Origin: Collimonas sp. OK307
GTDB lineage: Bacteria; Pseudomonadota; Gammaproteobacteria; Burkholderiales; Burkholderiaceae_D
NCBI RefSeq assembly: GCF_900113705.1
Contig: NZ_FOQI01000001.1
Coordinates: 558,001 to 622,000 of the forward strand
Reading direction: 5' to 3'
DNA length: 64,000 nt
Part shown: positions 18,371 through 27,733 of the stretch, piece after piece
Numbering within the stretch: the first letter of the stretch is position 1
How the letters are laid out: the number at the start of each line of letters is the position of its first letter
Notes under the pieces: model-generated
The model's input: only the letters and a program-made list of their open reading frames with translations
Databases searched by the model: none
What the model was told of the DNA's origin: nothing
Program-made: the position numbers and the translations under genes

Positions 18371-19075
18371 TTACGCATCATCACCGAGCTGACTCGCGGC
18401 GTAATCGGTATGACGGATATCCTTGCCCTCGACAATGTAGATCACGTATTCGGCGATGTTCTTGGCATGGTCGCCGATACGTTCGATCGCCTTGGCTACC
18501 CATAAGGTATCCATCGAAGCCGAAATCGTGCGCGGATCTTCCATCATGAAGGTAATCAGGTTTCGCATGATCGACCGGAAATCGCGGTCGATCACGACGT
18601 CTTGCGCGATCAGCCTGGTAGCCTGCTTTTCGTCCAGGCGCGCCAGCGCATCCAGTGCATCGTGCAGCATGTCAGCTGCGCCGCTGCCGATGACGCGCAC
18701 GGTTTCCGTGTGATCGATGGTCCCGGCGCCGCGCTTGTACAGGTGAATTGCCGTGCGCGCGATTTTTGCCGCTTCATCGCCGATGCGCTCGAGATCGGTA
18801 ATCACCTTGATGGTCGCCATCACGGTACGCAAATCGTTGGCAGTCGGCTGGCGGCGCACGATCAGATGGCTGCAGGCATCGTCCAGCTCGACTTCCAGGC
18901 GGTTGACCTGATCGTCATCCTTGATGACTCTTTCGGCAGCATCCAGGTTGCCGGTGCGGAAAACGTTAAGCGCTTCCTGGAACTGGCGTTCAACCAGTCC
19001 ACCCATGAGCAACACTTTGGAACGTATGGTTTCCAAATCAGTGTCGTACTGCTTCGAAGAATGTTCGCCGGTCAT
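18371..19075 (-). CDS. phoU: Phosphate transport regulator PhoU
   Basis: PhoU links the Pst transporter to PhoR and holds the kinase in its inhibitory state when phosphate is sufficient. The 234-residue all-helical protein is two tandem PhoU domains, about 15-105 and 118-210. The metal-binding-type motifs ITDLERIGDEAAKIARTA and KAIERIGDHAKNIAEYV are both visible. It lies between pstB and phoB on the same strand, as in most proteobacteria. Confidence 0.95.
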   Translation of the reverse strand: MTGEHSSKQYDTDLETIRSKVLLMGGLVERQFQEALNVFRTGNLDAAERVIKDDDQVNRLEVELDDACSHLIVRRQPTANDLRTVMATIKVITDLERIGDEAAKIARTAIHLYKRGAGTIDHTETVRVIGSGAADMLHDALDALARLDEKQATRLIAQDVVIDRDFRSIMRNLITFMMEDPRTISASMDTLWVAKAIERIGDHAKNIAEYVIYIVEGKDIRHTDYAASQLGDDA

Positions 19076-19128
19076 CTGATTTCTTTCTGTTCTTTGTAAT
19101 TCAGTGTATGTATTTCAACCTATTTAGC

Positions 19129-19158
19129 TCAACTGCATTCAACTGCGTTCAGCTGATG
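19129..19158. repeat. Three degenerate 10-bp repeats between phoU and pstB
   Basis: TCAACTGCAT, TCAACTGCGT and TCAGCTGATG follow one another in the spacer of the operon. The first two differ by one base and the third is weaker. Confidence 0.5.
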
Positions 19159-19189
19159 CATGCCGCAATTTCATCAAGAAATTTTGCGC

Positions 19190-20008
19190 TTAACCAAAAC
19201 GGCCAGTGATGTAATCCTGGGTTTCCTTGCGTGCAGGATTCATGAAAATCTGATCGGTTTCGCCGAATTCCACCAACTCGCCCAGATACATATAGGCGGT
19301 GTAATCGGAACAGCGTGCAGCCTGCTGCATGTTGTGCGTAACGATGGCGATGGTGTAGTCCTGTTTCAGTTCGCTGATCAGTTCTTCCACCTTGGCGGTC
19401 GAAATCGGATCCAGCGCCGAGGTCGGCTCGTCCAGCAACAACACGTCTGGGCGCACTGCCACACTGCGCGCGATACACAAGCGTTGCTGCTGTCCACCGG
19501 ACAAGCTCAGGCCGCTCTTGTTCAACTTGTCTTTGACTTCGCCCCATAAGGCAGCCTTCGACAATGCCCATTCGACGCGCTCGTCCATTTCACCCTTAGG
19601 CAGGTTTTCGTACAGGCGGATCCCGAACGCGATGTTGTCGTAGATCGACATCGGAAATGGCGTCGGCTTCTGGAACACCATGCCCACCTTGGCGCGCAGC
19701 ATGTTCAGGTCCTGTCCTGCTTCCAGGATGTTGCGGCCCGCGTACATGATCTTGCCTTCCGCGCGTTGACCCGGATACAGGTCGTACATCCGGTTCAAGG
19801 TGCGCAGCAAGGTCGATTTTCCGCAACCGGACGGTCCGATAAAGGCGGTCACTTTCTTTTCATTAATATGCAGGTTGATATTCTTCAAGCCCTGGAAATT
19901 ACCGTAGAAAAAATCAAGTTGCGAGATTTCTATGGTTGGTGGCTTGGTCGAATGCAGCGCTTGCATCGACTGCATATCGAGATGATTCAATTTGGTAGAA
20001 GTTTGCAT
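19190..20008 (-). CDS. pstB: Phosphate ABC transporter ATP-binding protein PstB
   Basis: PstB powers high-affinity phosphate uptake through PstCA. The 272-residue ATPase shows Walker [10 protein letters not shown] near residue 66, the Q-loop in [11 protein letters not shown], the ABC signature [13 protein letters not shown], Walker [14 protein letters not shown] and the switch His in VTHNMQQA. The family-typical [19 protein letters not shown] and [15 protein letters not shown] segments leave no doubt. The first about 27 residues are poorly conserved and several ATGs lie there, so the exact start is uncertain. Confidence 0.97.
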   Translation of the reverse strand: MQTSTKLNHLDMQSMQALHSTKPPTIEISQLDFFYGNFQGLKNINLHINEKKVTAFIGPSGCGKSTLLRTLNRMYDLYPGQRAEGKIMYAGRNILEAGQDLNMLRAKVGMVFQKPTPFPMSIYDNIAFGIRLYENLPKGEMDERVEWALSKAALWGEVKDKLNKSGLSLSGGQQQRLCIARSVAVRPDVLLLDEPTSALDPISTAKVEELISELKQDYTIAIVTHNMQQAARCSDYTAYMYLGELVEFGETDQIFMNPARKETQDYITGRFG

Positions 20009-20078
20009 GTTATTGACCAGTGAGTGACTAGTAAGTGCTCATTAAGGACGGCAATCCGGATGATTACAGGTAAATGCG

Positions 20079-20960
20079 TTAGCCCGGAATCTTCTGGCTG
20101 AACAATGAACGCGAAACGATGTTCAAGGCCAGTACGCTGAAGGTGATCAGCAACGCGCCACCCCAAGCCAGCGGTACCCAGTTATCAAACGGGCTCATCG
20201 CAAACTGGCTGATGACTACCGGCAGATTCGCTATCGGTTTATTCATGTTGGTGCTGAAGAACTGGTTATTCAGCGCGGTGAACAACAGCGGCGCCGTTTC
20301 TCCGGCAATCCGCGCCACCGCCAGCAATACACCTGTTACCACGCCAGCCTTGACCGCACGCAGACGCACCAGCAACGCTACTTTCCAGCGCGGCGCCCCC
20401 AGCGAAAATGCTGCTTCACGCAGGCTGCCGGGCACCAGTTTCAGCATATTGTCGGTAGTCCGCACGATCACCGGCACGGCAATCAGCGACAGCGCAAAGG
20501 AACCGGCCCAGCCGGAGAAGTGGCCAACCTTGGCAACGTAAATTGCATAGACAAACAAACCGATCACGATCGATGGCGCCGACAGCATGATGTCGGTAAC
20601 AAAGCGCGTCACCTGCGCCAGTTTGCTTTCCTCGCCATATTCAGCCAGGTAGATACCGGCCAGGATGCCGATCGGGGTACTGACTACCGTCGCCATGCCT
20701 ACCATCATCAGGCTACCGATAATCGGATTCAACAAGCCACCTGGGCCTGAGCCGGGAGCAGGCGTATTTTGCGTCAGGATACCGAGATTGAGCGCACCGA
20801 AACCCTTGATGACCAAAGTCGCCAGAATCCAGGCCAGCACCGCGATGCCCATCGCCATCGCCAGGAAAGACAAGACCATCCCGAAACGATGCGTCAGCAG
20901 GCGTTTGCGATAGACCGGATTGACCAGCGGGCTCGGCTGGATATCAGCAGAATTCTTCAT
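20079..20960 (-). CDS. pstA: Phosphate ABC transporter permease PstA
   Basis: PstA is one of two inner-membrane subunits forming the phosphate channel. The 293-residue protein has about six membrane segments; the first ([20 protein letters not shown]) is at about 28-50. The coupling loop contacting PstB is the EAA-like stretch [19 protein letters not shown]. Its start overlaps the pstC stop as ATGA, which implies translational coupling. It is 70 bp upstream of pstB. Confidence 0.96.
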   Translation of the reverse strand: MKNSADIQPSPLVNPVYRKRLLTHRFGMVLSFLAMAMGIAVLAWILATLVIKGFGALNLGILTQNTPAPGSGPGGLLNPIIGSLMMVGMATVVSTPIGILAGIYLAEYGEESKLAQVTRFVTDIMLSAPSIVIGLFVYAIYVAKVGHFSGWAGSFALSLIAVPVIVRTTDNMLKLVPGSLREAAFSLGAPRWKVALLVRLRAVKAGVVTGVLLAVARIAGETAPLLFTALNNQFFSTNMNKPIANLPVVISQFAMSPFDNWVPLAWGGALLITFSVLALNIVSRSLFSQKIPG

Positions 20961-21985
20961 TTGGCACCTTCTTTACGGGACATGCCCATCAACATGATTT
21001 TGGCGATCGACAACACAATGAAGGTAATCACGAACAGGATCAGGCCAAGCGCAAACAAAGCCGATACGTGCAGCGTGGTAGAGGCTTCGGCGATTTCATT
21101 GGCCAGCGTCGAAGCGATACTGTTGCCCGATGCGAATAACGACCAGGACAACCGCTGCGCATTACCGATCACGAAGGTCACCGCCATGGTTTCACCCAAA
21201 GCGCGCCCCAGGCCCAGCATGACGCCGCCGACGACGCCGGTTTTAGCATACGGCAACACCACTTTGCGCACCACTTCCCAGCGTGTGCAACCCAGGCCGT
21301 AGGCTGATTCTTTCAGCACCGCAGGGACAACTTCAAACACGTCGCGCATGACGGACGAAATAAATGGAATGATCATTACGGCCAGGATCAGACCTGCGGT
21401 CAGCAGGCCTATGCCCATTTTGGGGCCGCTGAACAACGTGCCGATCAGCGGCAGCTGGCCGAGCGTATCTGCAAGGAACGGCTGGCCGTACTTGGCAAAT
21501 AAAGGTGCGAATACAAACAAACCCCACATGCCGTAGATGATGCTCGGCACGCCCGCCAGCAGCTCAACCGCGGTACCCAATGGGCGACGCAATTTTGCAG
21601 GGCAGATTTCCGTCAGGAACAAGGCAATACCGAAACTCACCGGAAACGCTATCGCCAGGGCAATGAACGAGGTGACCAACGTGCCGACGATGGCAATCAT
21701 CGCGCCATAATGGTCGTTGACGGGATCCCACTCGACGGTGGTAATGAAGGATGGGCCAAATTCGCGGAATACCGGCCAGGCGCCTATCGCCAGGCACACG
21801 ATAATGCCAAGCAATACCGCCAGCACGAGCAGCGAGAAGATTAGCGTGACTTTATGGAACAGGAAATCCTGGATGCGTTGCTTACGCATCGTGGCTAGCA
21901 AGCTCTGATGCGACAAACCCGCCTCTTCAGCGCTGATTGACTGGGGTGAGATCGATTGTGCCATGACAGGAATATTTGCACTCAT
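20957..21985 (-). CDS. pstC: Phosphate ABC transporter permease PstC
   Basis: PstC is the second channel subunit. The 342-residue protein has a soluble N-terminal segment of about 45 residues, then about six membrane segments starting with [20 protein letters not shown]. The coupling loop is [19 protein letters not shown], which contacts PstB. Two ATGs (21985 and 21964) could start it and neither has a strong ribosome-binding site. It follows pstS after 174 bp containing a stable hairpin. Confidence 0.95.
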   Translation of the reverse strand: MSANIPVMAQSISPQSISAEEAGLSHQSLLATMRKQRIQDFLFHKVTLIFSLLVLAVLLGIIVCLAIGAWPVFREFGPSFITTVEWDPVNDHYGAMIAIVGTLVTSFIALAIAFPVSFGIALFLTEICPAKLRRPLGTAVELLAGVPSIIYGMWGLFVFAPLFAKYGQPFLADTLGQLPLIGTLFSGPKMGIGLLTAGLILAVMIIPFISSVMRDVFEVVPAVLKESAYGLGCTRWEVVRKVVLPYAKTGVVGGVMLGLGRALGETMAVTFVIGNAQRLSWSLFASGNSIASTLANEIAEASTTLHVSALFALGLILFVITFIVLSIAKIMLMGMSRKEGAK

Positions 21986-22101
21986 GAGTAGCGATATCCG
22001 ATGAAGAATAACATGCGGCAGCGAGAACTCCAGCGGAACAACTTGTGCTCGACGTACCGGAGATGATTCGCGTGAAGATCAGATGTATCAGGAATATTCA
22101 G

Positions 22102-22135
22102 CGAGACGGAGCGGAACCAGCCCAACTCCGTCTCG
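22102..22135 (-). other. Stable hairpin between pstS and pstC
   Basis: A perfect 10-bp inverted repeat (22102-22111 CGAGACGGAG and 22126-22135) with a 14-nt loop lies 24 bp after the pstS stop and has no T-run. Such hairpins commonly protect the upstream message and lower expression of the genes beyond, which would match the need for more PstS than PstCA. Confidence 0.6.
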
Positions 22136-22159
22136 GCGTACAACTTACCTACTTATTTA

Positions 22160-23203
22160 TTACCAGACAGCTTTACCGGCGTTGTCCTTGATCTGGGATT
22201 TCCAGGACTCTTCCACCAGCTTGATCACGGAAGCAGGAATCGCTACGTAATCCAGTTCAGTAGCAGAGGCGCCACCGTTCTTGTATGCCCAGTCAAAAAA
22301 TTTCAACACTTCCTTGCCCTTGGCGGCATCAGCCTGGCTTTTGTGAATCAGGATGAAAGAAGCGCTGGTGATAGGCCAGCTGGTCTTGCCGGCTGCATCA
22401 GTGAAATCCACTGCGAAACCTGGTGTTTTAGCCCAGTCGGCGCCAGCTGCTGCAGCCTTGAAAGTTTCGTCGTCCGGTTGCACAAAACCACCGTCGCGAT
22501 TTTTCAGCTGAGTATGCGACAACTTGTTTTTCTTGGCATAAGCATATTCAACGTAGCCGATCGAACCCTTGATCTTTTGTACGTTGGCAGCGACACCTTC
22601 GTTACCCTTGCCGCCGACGCCGACTGGCCACTTGACTGCAGTACCAGCGCCGACGACGCTCTTGAATGCCGGGTTGGTCTTCGACAGGTAGCTGGTGAAC
22701 ACAAACGAAGTGCCTGAACCGTCAGCGCGGTACACCACGGTGATGTCGTCAGCTGGCAATTTCACGCCAGGGTTTAGGGCAACGATTTCGGCTGCATTCC
22801 ACTTGGTGATCTTGCCCAGGTAGATGTCGGCCAGTATCGCACCGGTCAATTTGACCTGGCCTGGTGTAACGCCATCCAGATTCACGACCGGCACCACGCC
22901 GCCCATGATTGCAGGGAACTGCGCCAAATTGTCGGCGGCCAGGTCTTCAGCCTTCAATGGCATGTCGGAAGCGCCGAAATCCACTGTCTTCGCTTTGATT
23001 TGCTTGATGCCGCCACCGGAGCCGATCGATTGATAGTTCAGGCTGGTGCCGGTTGCAGTTTTGTAGGCTTCAGCCCACTTCGAATAGATCGGGTAAGGAA
23101 AAGAGGCGCCGGCGCCAGTGATTTCCGCAGCCATGACGGAAGAAACCGCCAATGTCGAACCCATTGCAAGAACCGCTGCTTTAACGAGGTGATTCAATCG
23201 CAT
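22160..23203 (-). CDS. pstS: Periplasmic phosphate-binding protein PstS
   Basis: PstS captures phosphate in the periplasm and delivers it to PstCA. The 347-residue precursor has a signal peptide cleaved after SSVMA (about residue 25). The mature protein begins AEITGAGASFPYPIYSKW and carries the phosphate-ligand segments SIGSGGGIKQ, DFGASDMPL and RADGSGTSFVFT. AAGGGAG precedes the ATG. It is first in the operon, behind a Pho-box promoter and a long inverted repeat in the leader. Confidence 0.97.
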   Translation of the reverse strand: MRLNHLVKAAVLAMGSTLAVSSVMAAEITGAGASFPYPIYSKWAEAYKTATGTSLNYQSIGSGGGIKQIKAKTVDFGASDMPLKAEDLAADNLAQFPAIMGGVVPVVNLDGVTPGQVKLTGAILADIYLGKITKWNAAEIVALNPGVKLPADDITVVYRADGSGTSFVFTSYLSKTNPAFKSVVGAGTAVKWPVGVGGKGNEGVAANVQKIKGSIGYVEYAYAKKNKLSHTQLKNRDGGFVQPDDETFKAAAAGADWAKTPGFAVDFTDAAGKTSWPITSASFILIHKSQADAAKGKEVLKFFDWAYKNGGASATELDYVAIPASVIKLVEESWKSQIKDNAGKAVW

Positions 23204-23247
23204 TTGTTACTCCCTTGTTGACTATAGATGTGGTGTGCCCAAGTCGA

Positions 23248-23296
23248 GACTGTTGTGAAATTCATCTCATGCCAGAAAGCAAATTTCACAACAGTC
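23248..23296. repeat. 15-bp perfect inverted repeat in the pstS leader
   Basis: GACTGTTGTGAAATT (23248-23262) is repeated in inverted form at 23282-23296 with a 19-bp spacer. On the pstS message it would form a hairpin just after the start of transcription, ending 44 nt before the ATG. No T-run follows, so it does not look like a terminator. Confidence 0.85.
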
Positions 23297-23311
23297 CCTA
23301 AGACAGGGCGA

Positions 23312-23345
23312 ACTCTAACCAACATTTATGACAGCTTTATGACGA
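23312..23345 (-). promoter_or_regulatory. Pho-box promoter of the pst-pho operon
   Basis: On the minus strand TCGTCAT (23345-23339), AAAG and CTGTCAT (23334-23328) give the 7-4-7 layout of a Pho box. A -10-like TAGAGT (23317-23312) follows 10 nt later, the spacing expected when PhoB replaces the -35 contact. Confidence 0.8.
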
Positions 23346-23493
23346 GATAAAAATGAATGCGTATGACACTAAATTATTAAAAAGCCAACCACAAGTTGCT
23401 AGCAAACCGTTCTATTTCCACATGGAATTTTGACGGGCCAACCATCTGCCGACACTAAGCCAGAATGCCTAATACCCGGCAACACTTCCATTT

Positions 23494-23539
23494 TCTTCAT
23501 CAAGCTGTCATATTCGCTACATACACTGCGCCGTAACTA
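23494..23539 (+). promoter_or_regulatory. Candidate Pho-box promoter of ppk1
   Basis: TCTTCAT (23494), CTGTCAT (23505, perfect half-site) and GCTACAT (23516) recur at 11 bp. A -10-like TAACTA at 23534 lies 11 nt after the last repeat. Only the middle repeat is a full match, so PhoB control of ppk1 is likely but not certain. Confidence 0.55.
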
Positions 23540-23560
23540 TCAGACCAGCTGCCTGATTTC

Positions 23561-25705
23561 ATGAACAAAAAAAACAAGTCGAACGATGACACCAAACACC
23601 CCAGCGCCAGATTAGGCGCCAACCCAAGCTATCTGAATCGCGAATTGTCGCAACTGGCCTTCAACCGCCGCGTCATGGCCCAGGCTGAAGACCGGCATAT
23701 CCCATTGCTGGAGCGATTGCGATATTTATGTATAGTAAGCAACAATCTTGACGAATTTTTTGAAGTCCGCATCGCCAGCTTGCTGGCAAACAGCCAGATC
23801 GACGGCGTCAATGCAGAACCTCCGGCGCTCGTCGCAGCGCTTGAGCGCACCAGCGAAGAATGTCACCAGATCGTCGATCGCCAGTACGCCATCCTGAACC
23901 AGACGATTTTGCCGCAGCTGGCGGCCAGCGGTATCCATCTGCTACGGCATAGCGATCGCAATGAAGAACAGCGGGCGTGGATAAAATCCTTCTTTGATCA
24001 GGAAATCCGCCCCCTGCTGACGCCCATAGGGCTGGATCCGGCCCACCCCTTTCCCCAGGTATTAAACAAGAGTCTCAATTTCATCGTCGAAATGGCCGGC
24101 AAAGATGCATTCGGCCGCAGCACCTCGATTGCCATCATCAAAGCGCCACGCGTATTGCCAAGGGTGATCAGGCTACCCGATGCGCTCTCGCCCAACGGCA
24201 CCTCGTTCTGCCTGTTGTCGTCCATCATCCATGCCCATATAGGCGATCTTTTTACCGGCCGTCAGATATTAGCTTATTCACAATTCCGGGTAACCCGTAA
24301 CAGTGAGTTGTGGGTTGACGAAGAAGAGGTCAAGAATCTGCGTCAGGCGCTGCAAAGCGAACTCCAGAGCCGCCAGTTCGGTGTTGCGGTCCGGCTGGAG
24401 GTGGCGCGCAGTTGCCCGCCGCACCTGGCTCAGTTCCTGCTCGATCAGTTTGGCATTGCCGCTAACCGTTTGTACGCGGTTGACGGGCCCGTCAATATGG
24501 TGCGCCTGTCAGAGATGATTGACCAGATCAGCGACGCCAGCCTGCGCTTCCCTTCATTTGCGCCAGGTTTGCCGCTACACCTGGATAACGGCAACGATAT
24601 TTTCGACCAGCTGAAACAGAAAGATGTGCTGCTGCACCATCCGTTCCAATCGTTCCAGCCGGTGGTTGATTTTGTCCGTTCAGCGGCATTTGACAGCAAT
24701 GTGGTGGCAATCAAGCAAACCATCTATCGCACCGGCATGAACTCCGACCTGATGGAAGCGTTGATTATCGCCGCACAACGCGGCAAAGAAGTCATGGTGA
24801 TCGTCGAACTGATGGCGCGCTTTGACGAAGAAGCCAATATCAACTGGGCCGACAAGCTGGAACGCGCTGGCGCCCAGGTGGTATATGGGGTAGTCGGCTT
24901 AAAAACCCACGCCAAGCTGTCGCTGGTGCTGCGTCGCGAGGCCGGCAAGGATGGCAACGGCGAACTGCGCTATTACGCCCACCTCGGCACCGGTAACTAC
25001 CACCCGACCACCACCAAGCTTTACACCGACTTTGGCTTGCTCACTTCAAACCAGAAGATGGCCACCGAAGTCAACGAAGTCTTCATGCACCTGACCAGCC
25101 TGACCAAGCCCAAGAAAATGGATTACCTGTGGCTGGCGCCGTTCCTGTTGCAAAAGGAAATCATCCGGGCCATCCACAATGAAGCCGAGATTGCCCGCAA
25201 AGGGCGGCCGGCGCGGATTGTCGCCAAGATGAATGCGTTGCTGGACGAATCCGTCATCCGCGCCTTGTACGATGCCTCTGCCGACGGCGTCAAGATCGAG
25301 TTGATCGTGCGCGGTGCTTGCGCGCTCAGACCAGGGGTTCCCGGCCTGTCCGAGAACATTCATGTGCGCTCCATCATCGGCCGTTTCCTGGAACACAGCC
25401 GCATCTATTATTTCCGTAACAATCTGCAGCACGATGTCTACCTGGCCAGCGCCGACTGGATGAACCGCAACCTGTTCCGGCGTGTGGAGGTCGCCTTTCC
25501 GATATTCGACAAATCACTCAAGAGAAGAGTTATCACTGAAGGCCTGACACCCTATTTAAAAGACAACATCAATGCCTGGGTCCTCGGGGCTGACGGCAAC
25601 TGGAAAAAAAACAAGCCGCATCGGCGCCAGAAGCCATACGGTGCACAACGGCATTTGATGCTAGCCCTGGGCGCGCTTTCACCGGCGCACTCATCAGATA
25701 AGTAA
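23561..25705 (+). CDS. ppk1: Polyphosphate kinase Ppk1
   Basis: Ppk1 reversibly polymerises the gamma-phosphate of ATP into polyphosphate. The 714-residue protein has the N-terminal domain (YLNRELSQLAFNRRV), a head domain and two phospholipase-D-like C-terminal domains. The autophosphorylated His is His450 in VGLKTHAKLSLVLRRE. The second conserved His is in GRFLEHSRIYYF. The start follows a likely Pho box and faces away from pstS. It is followed after 12 bp by sixA. No ppx exopolyphosphatase gene is seen in the window. Confidence 0.96.
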   Translation: MNKKNKSNDDTKHPSARLGANPSYLNRELSQLAFNRRVMAQAEDRHIPLLERLRYLCIVSNNLDEFFEVRIASLLANSQIDGVNAEPPALVAALERTSEECHQIVDRQYAILNQTILPQLAASGIHLLRHSDRNEEQRAWIKSFFDQEIRPLLTPIGLDPAHPFPQVLNKSLNFIVEMAGKDAFGRSTSIAIIKAPRVLPRVIRLPDALSPNGTSFCLLSSIIHAHIGDLFTGRQILAYSQFRVTRNSELWVDEEEVKNLRQALQSELQSRQFGVAVRLEVARSCPPHLAQFLLDQFGIAANRLYAVDGPVNMVRLSEMIDQISDASLRFPSFAPGLPLHLDNGNDIFDQLKQKDVLLHHPFQSFQPVVDFVRSAAFDSNVVAIKQTIYRTGMNSDLMEALIIAAQRGKEVMVIVELMARFDEEANINWADKLERAGAQVVYGVVGLKTHAKLSLVLRREAGKDGNGELRYYAHLGTGNYHPTTTKLYTDFGLLTSNQKMATEVNEVFMHLTSLTKPKKMDYLWLAPFLLQKEIIRAIHNEAEIARKGRPARIVAKMNALLDESVIRALYDASADGVKIELIVRGACALRPGVPGLSENIHVRSIIGRFLEHSRIYYFRNNLQHDVYLASADWMNRNLFRRVEVAFPIFDKSLKRRVITEGLTPYLKDNINAWVLGADGNWKKNKPHRRQKPYGAQRHLMLALGALSPAHSSDK

Positions 25706-25717
25706 GCAAGGAATATC

Positions 25718-26176
25718 ATGGACTTGATTCTATGGCGGCATGCAGAGGCAGAAATCGGCGAACCTGACGAGGGGCGCGCGTTGACGGGCAAAGGACACAA
25801 GCAAGCCTGGAAAATGGCAGACTGGCTGGACCACAACCTGCCCCACAGTTGCAAGATCATCAGCAGTCCAGCCACCCGCACAGTACAAACGGTAGAAGCG
25901 CTCGGCCGCAAATTCAAGACCCATCCCGAGCTCGCCCCCGACTGCAGCGCACAGCAATTGCTGGCGGTGGCGAATTGGCCCAACAGCCGCGAGCCGGTAT
26001 TGATCATCGGCCATCAGCCTACGCTAGGCCGGGTCGCTGCTCTGCTGATAGCCGGGCAGATGCAAGAGTGGTCGATCAGGAAAGGCAGCGTCTGGTGGAT
26101 TGCCCAGCGCGAGCGCGGCGACATCACGACCAACTATCTGAAAGCGGTCATGGCGCCGGATTTGATTGCCAAGTAA
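25718..26176 (+). CDS. sixA: Phosphohistidine phosphatase SixA
   Basis: This histidine-phosphatase-superfamily enzyme of 152 residues removes phosphate from phosphohistidine; E. coli SixA acts on the phosphotransferase-system protein NPr. The catalytic RHG-type motif is LILWRHAEAE with His8, and the second catalytic His lies in LIIGHQPTLG. AAGGAA precedes the ATG. The 12-bp spacing from ppk1 suggests one transcript, so polyphosphate synthesis and a phosphohistidine phosphatase would be co-expressed. Confidence 0.9.
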   Translation: MDLILWRHAEAEIGEPDEGRALTGKGHKQAWKMADWLDHNLPHSCKIISSPATRTVQTVEALGRKFKTHPELAPDCSAQQLLAVANWPNSREPVLIIGHQPTLGRVAALLIAGQMQEWSIRKGSVWWIAQRERGDITTNYLKAVMAPDLIAK

Positions 26177-26381
26177 GCTTCGGCCGGAAAACCCACATCG
26201 TGGTAGCGGTAACCTGTTATATTTGCGTGCAAATCGGCGAGCAAATCGTTTACTCAGTTTATTGTTTGCCGTTGTTGTCAAACTACAGGAATTCTGCGAC
26301 ATTTCCTTACATAAGCTAAAATAACAGGAAAATTGCATTATAGGCAACCTACGTTGTACCGGATCACCCAAGAGGCAATGC

Positions 26382-27617
26382 ATGCTTTACCAATTTCACG
26401 AATTCAACCGGTCTTTACTCCATCCGCTGGTGCAATGGGCCGATGCCGGCAGCAGGCTCTTCACCGACCCGATCTCGCCGTTAGCCCATACACCGTTCGC
26501 GCAACGTATCGCCGCGGGTTACGAATTGATGTACCGTCTCGGCAAGCAATATGAAAAGCCTGAGTTTGAAATCAACAGCACGTTAATCAAAGGCAAACAA
26601 GTCGGGATAGTCGAAGAAATTGCTGTCACGCGGCCATTTTGCCGCCTGCTGCATTTCAAAAAAGACTTGAGCAACAAGGAATTCTCCGACCTCAAGCAAC
26701 CGACAGTATTGCTGGTTGCCCCTTTGTCCGGCCACCATTCGACGTTATTGCGCGACACCGTGCAGGGTCTGCTATCGGAACACGATGTCTACATCACCGA
26801 CTGGACCGACGCCCGCATGGTGCCCGCCAGCGATGGCGCCTTCCATTTGCATGACTATATTTATTACGTACAGGACTTCATTCGCCAGCTGGGTCCGGAC
26901 CTGCACGTGATTTCAGTCTGCCAGCCGACCGTCCCTGTATTGGCCGCGATTGCCCTGATGGCCAGCGCCAAGGATAGCCATCTGCCGAAGAGCATGACCA
27001 TGATGGGCGGTCCGATCGATCCGCGCAAATCGCCTACCGACGTCAACAACCTGGCCACCGAAAAACCGTTCAGCTGGTTTGAGAACACTGTCATTTATAG
27101 CGTTCCGTCCAACTACCCGGGTTTTGGCCGCAAGGTATATCCGGGCTTTCTGCAACATGCCGGTTTTGTCGCGATGAACCCAAGCCGCCATGCCCAAAGC
27201 CATTGGGATTTTTACATGCACTTGCGCGAAGGCGATAACGAGTCGGCCGACAGCCATCGCAAATTCTATAACGAATACAACGCCGTGCTGGATATGCCGG
27301 CCGAGTACTACCTGGATACCATCAAGACCGTGTTCCAGGATTTCGCCCTGCCCAAAGGCACCTGGGAGGTCGAAGGCAAGCTGGTGCGGCCGCAGGATAT
27401 CAAGAGTGTCGCCTTGCTTACGATTGAAGGCGAACTGGACGATATTTCGGGCTCCGGACAAACCCAGGCTGCACACGATTTGTGCAGCTCCATTCCGAAA
27501 GCCAAAAAACAACATTTCACTGCCGAAAAATGCGGCCATTACGGGATTTTCTCGGGCCGCCGCTGGCGTGAAGTGATTTGCCCGACAATAACGACCTTTA
27601 TCAAGGACAACGCTTAA
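26382..27617 (+). CDS. phaZ: Intracellular poly(3-hydroxyalkanoate) depolymerase PhaZ
   Basis: PhaZ mobilises stored polyhydroxybutyrate granules. The 411-residue protein matches the Cupriavidus PhaZa1 type: [20 protein letters not shown] at the start, a lipase-box-like [10 protein letters not shown] with Cys180 as nucleophile in place of Ser, a probable Asp in [10 protein letters not shown] and His in [12 protein letters not shown]. No signal peptide is present, consistent with a cytoplasmic, granule-bound enzyme. GAGG lies 6 nt before the ATG. A terminator follows. It implies the host makes PHA. Confidence 0.95.
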   Translation: MLYQFHEFNRSLLHPLVQWADAGSRLFTDPISPLAHTPFAQRIAAGYELMYRLGKQYEKPEFEINSTLIKGKQVGIVEEIAVTRPFCRLLHFKKDLSNKEFSDLKQPTVLLVAPLSGHHSTLLRDTVQGLLSEHDVYITDWTDARMVPASDGAFHLHDYIYYVQDFIRQLGPDLHVISVCQPTVPVLAAIALMASAKDSHLPKSMTMMGGPIDPRKSPTDVNNLATEKPFSWFENTVIYSVPSNYPGFGRKVYPGFLQHAGFVAMNPSRHAQSHWDFYMHLREGDNESADSHRKFYNEYNAVLDMPAEYYLDTIKTVFQDFALPKGTWEVEGKLVRPQDIKSVALLTIEGELDDISGSGQTQAAHDLCSSIPKAKKQHFTAEKCGHYGIFSGRRWREVICPTITTFIKDNA

Positions 27618-27647
27618 CTTCGTCTGCCAAGCGCAATAAATCCGCTG

Positions 27648-27684
27648 CAAAAGCCGTCCCTTCAACAGGAACGGCTTTTTTTAT
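27648..27684 (+). terminator. Intrinsic terminator after phaZ
   Basis: A stem built from AAAAGCCGT and ACGGCTTTT with a short loop runs into a T-rich tail (TTTTTTTATTT) 30 bp past the stop codon. Confidence 0.85.
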
Positions 27685-27733
27685 TTGGTGCACCGCCTTG
27701 GCGCACTGCCGGTTTACTCGGATAATAGCAACC

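Noticed and set aside
18354-18375. Near-tandem 11-bp repeats at the phoU end (CATCAATTAAG, CATCGATTACG)
   Set aside because: Nine of 11 matches over two units is expected by chance in several kb of spacer, so it is not counted with the repeat arrays.
20016-20037. Near-tandem 11-bp pair upstream of pstB (ACCAGTGAGTG, ACTAGTAAGTG)
   Set aside because: Only two units with two mismatches; not separable from chance.
23363-23369. A further Pho half-site (GTGTCAT on minus) upstream of the pstS Pho box
   Set aside because: It is out of the 11-bp register with the main box by two bases and has no partner.
26227-26250. Near-tandem 12-bp pair upstream of phaZ (both contain GCAAATCG)
   Set aside because: Nine of 12 matches, two units only; chance level.
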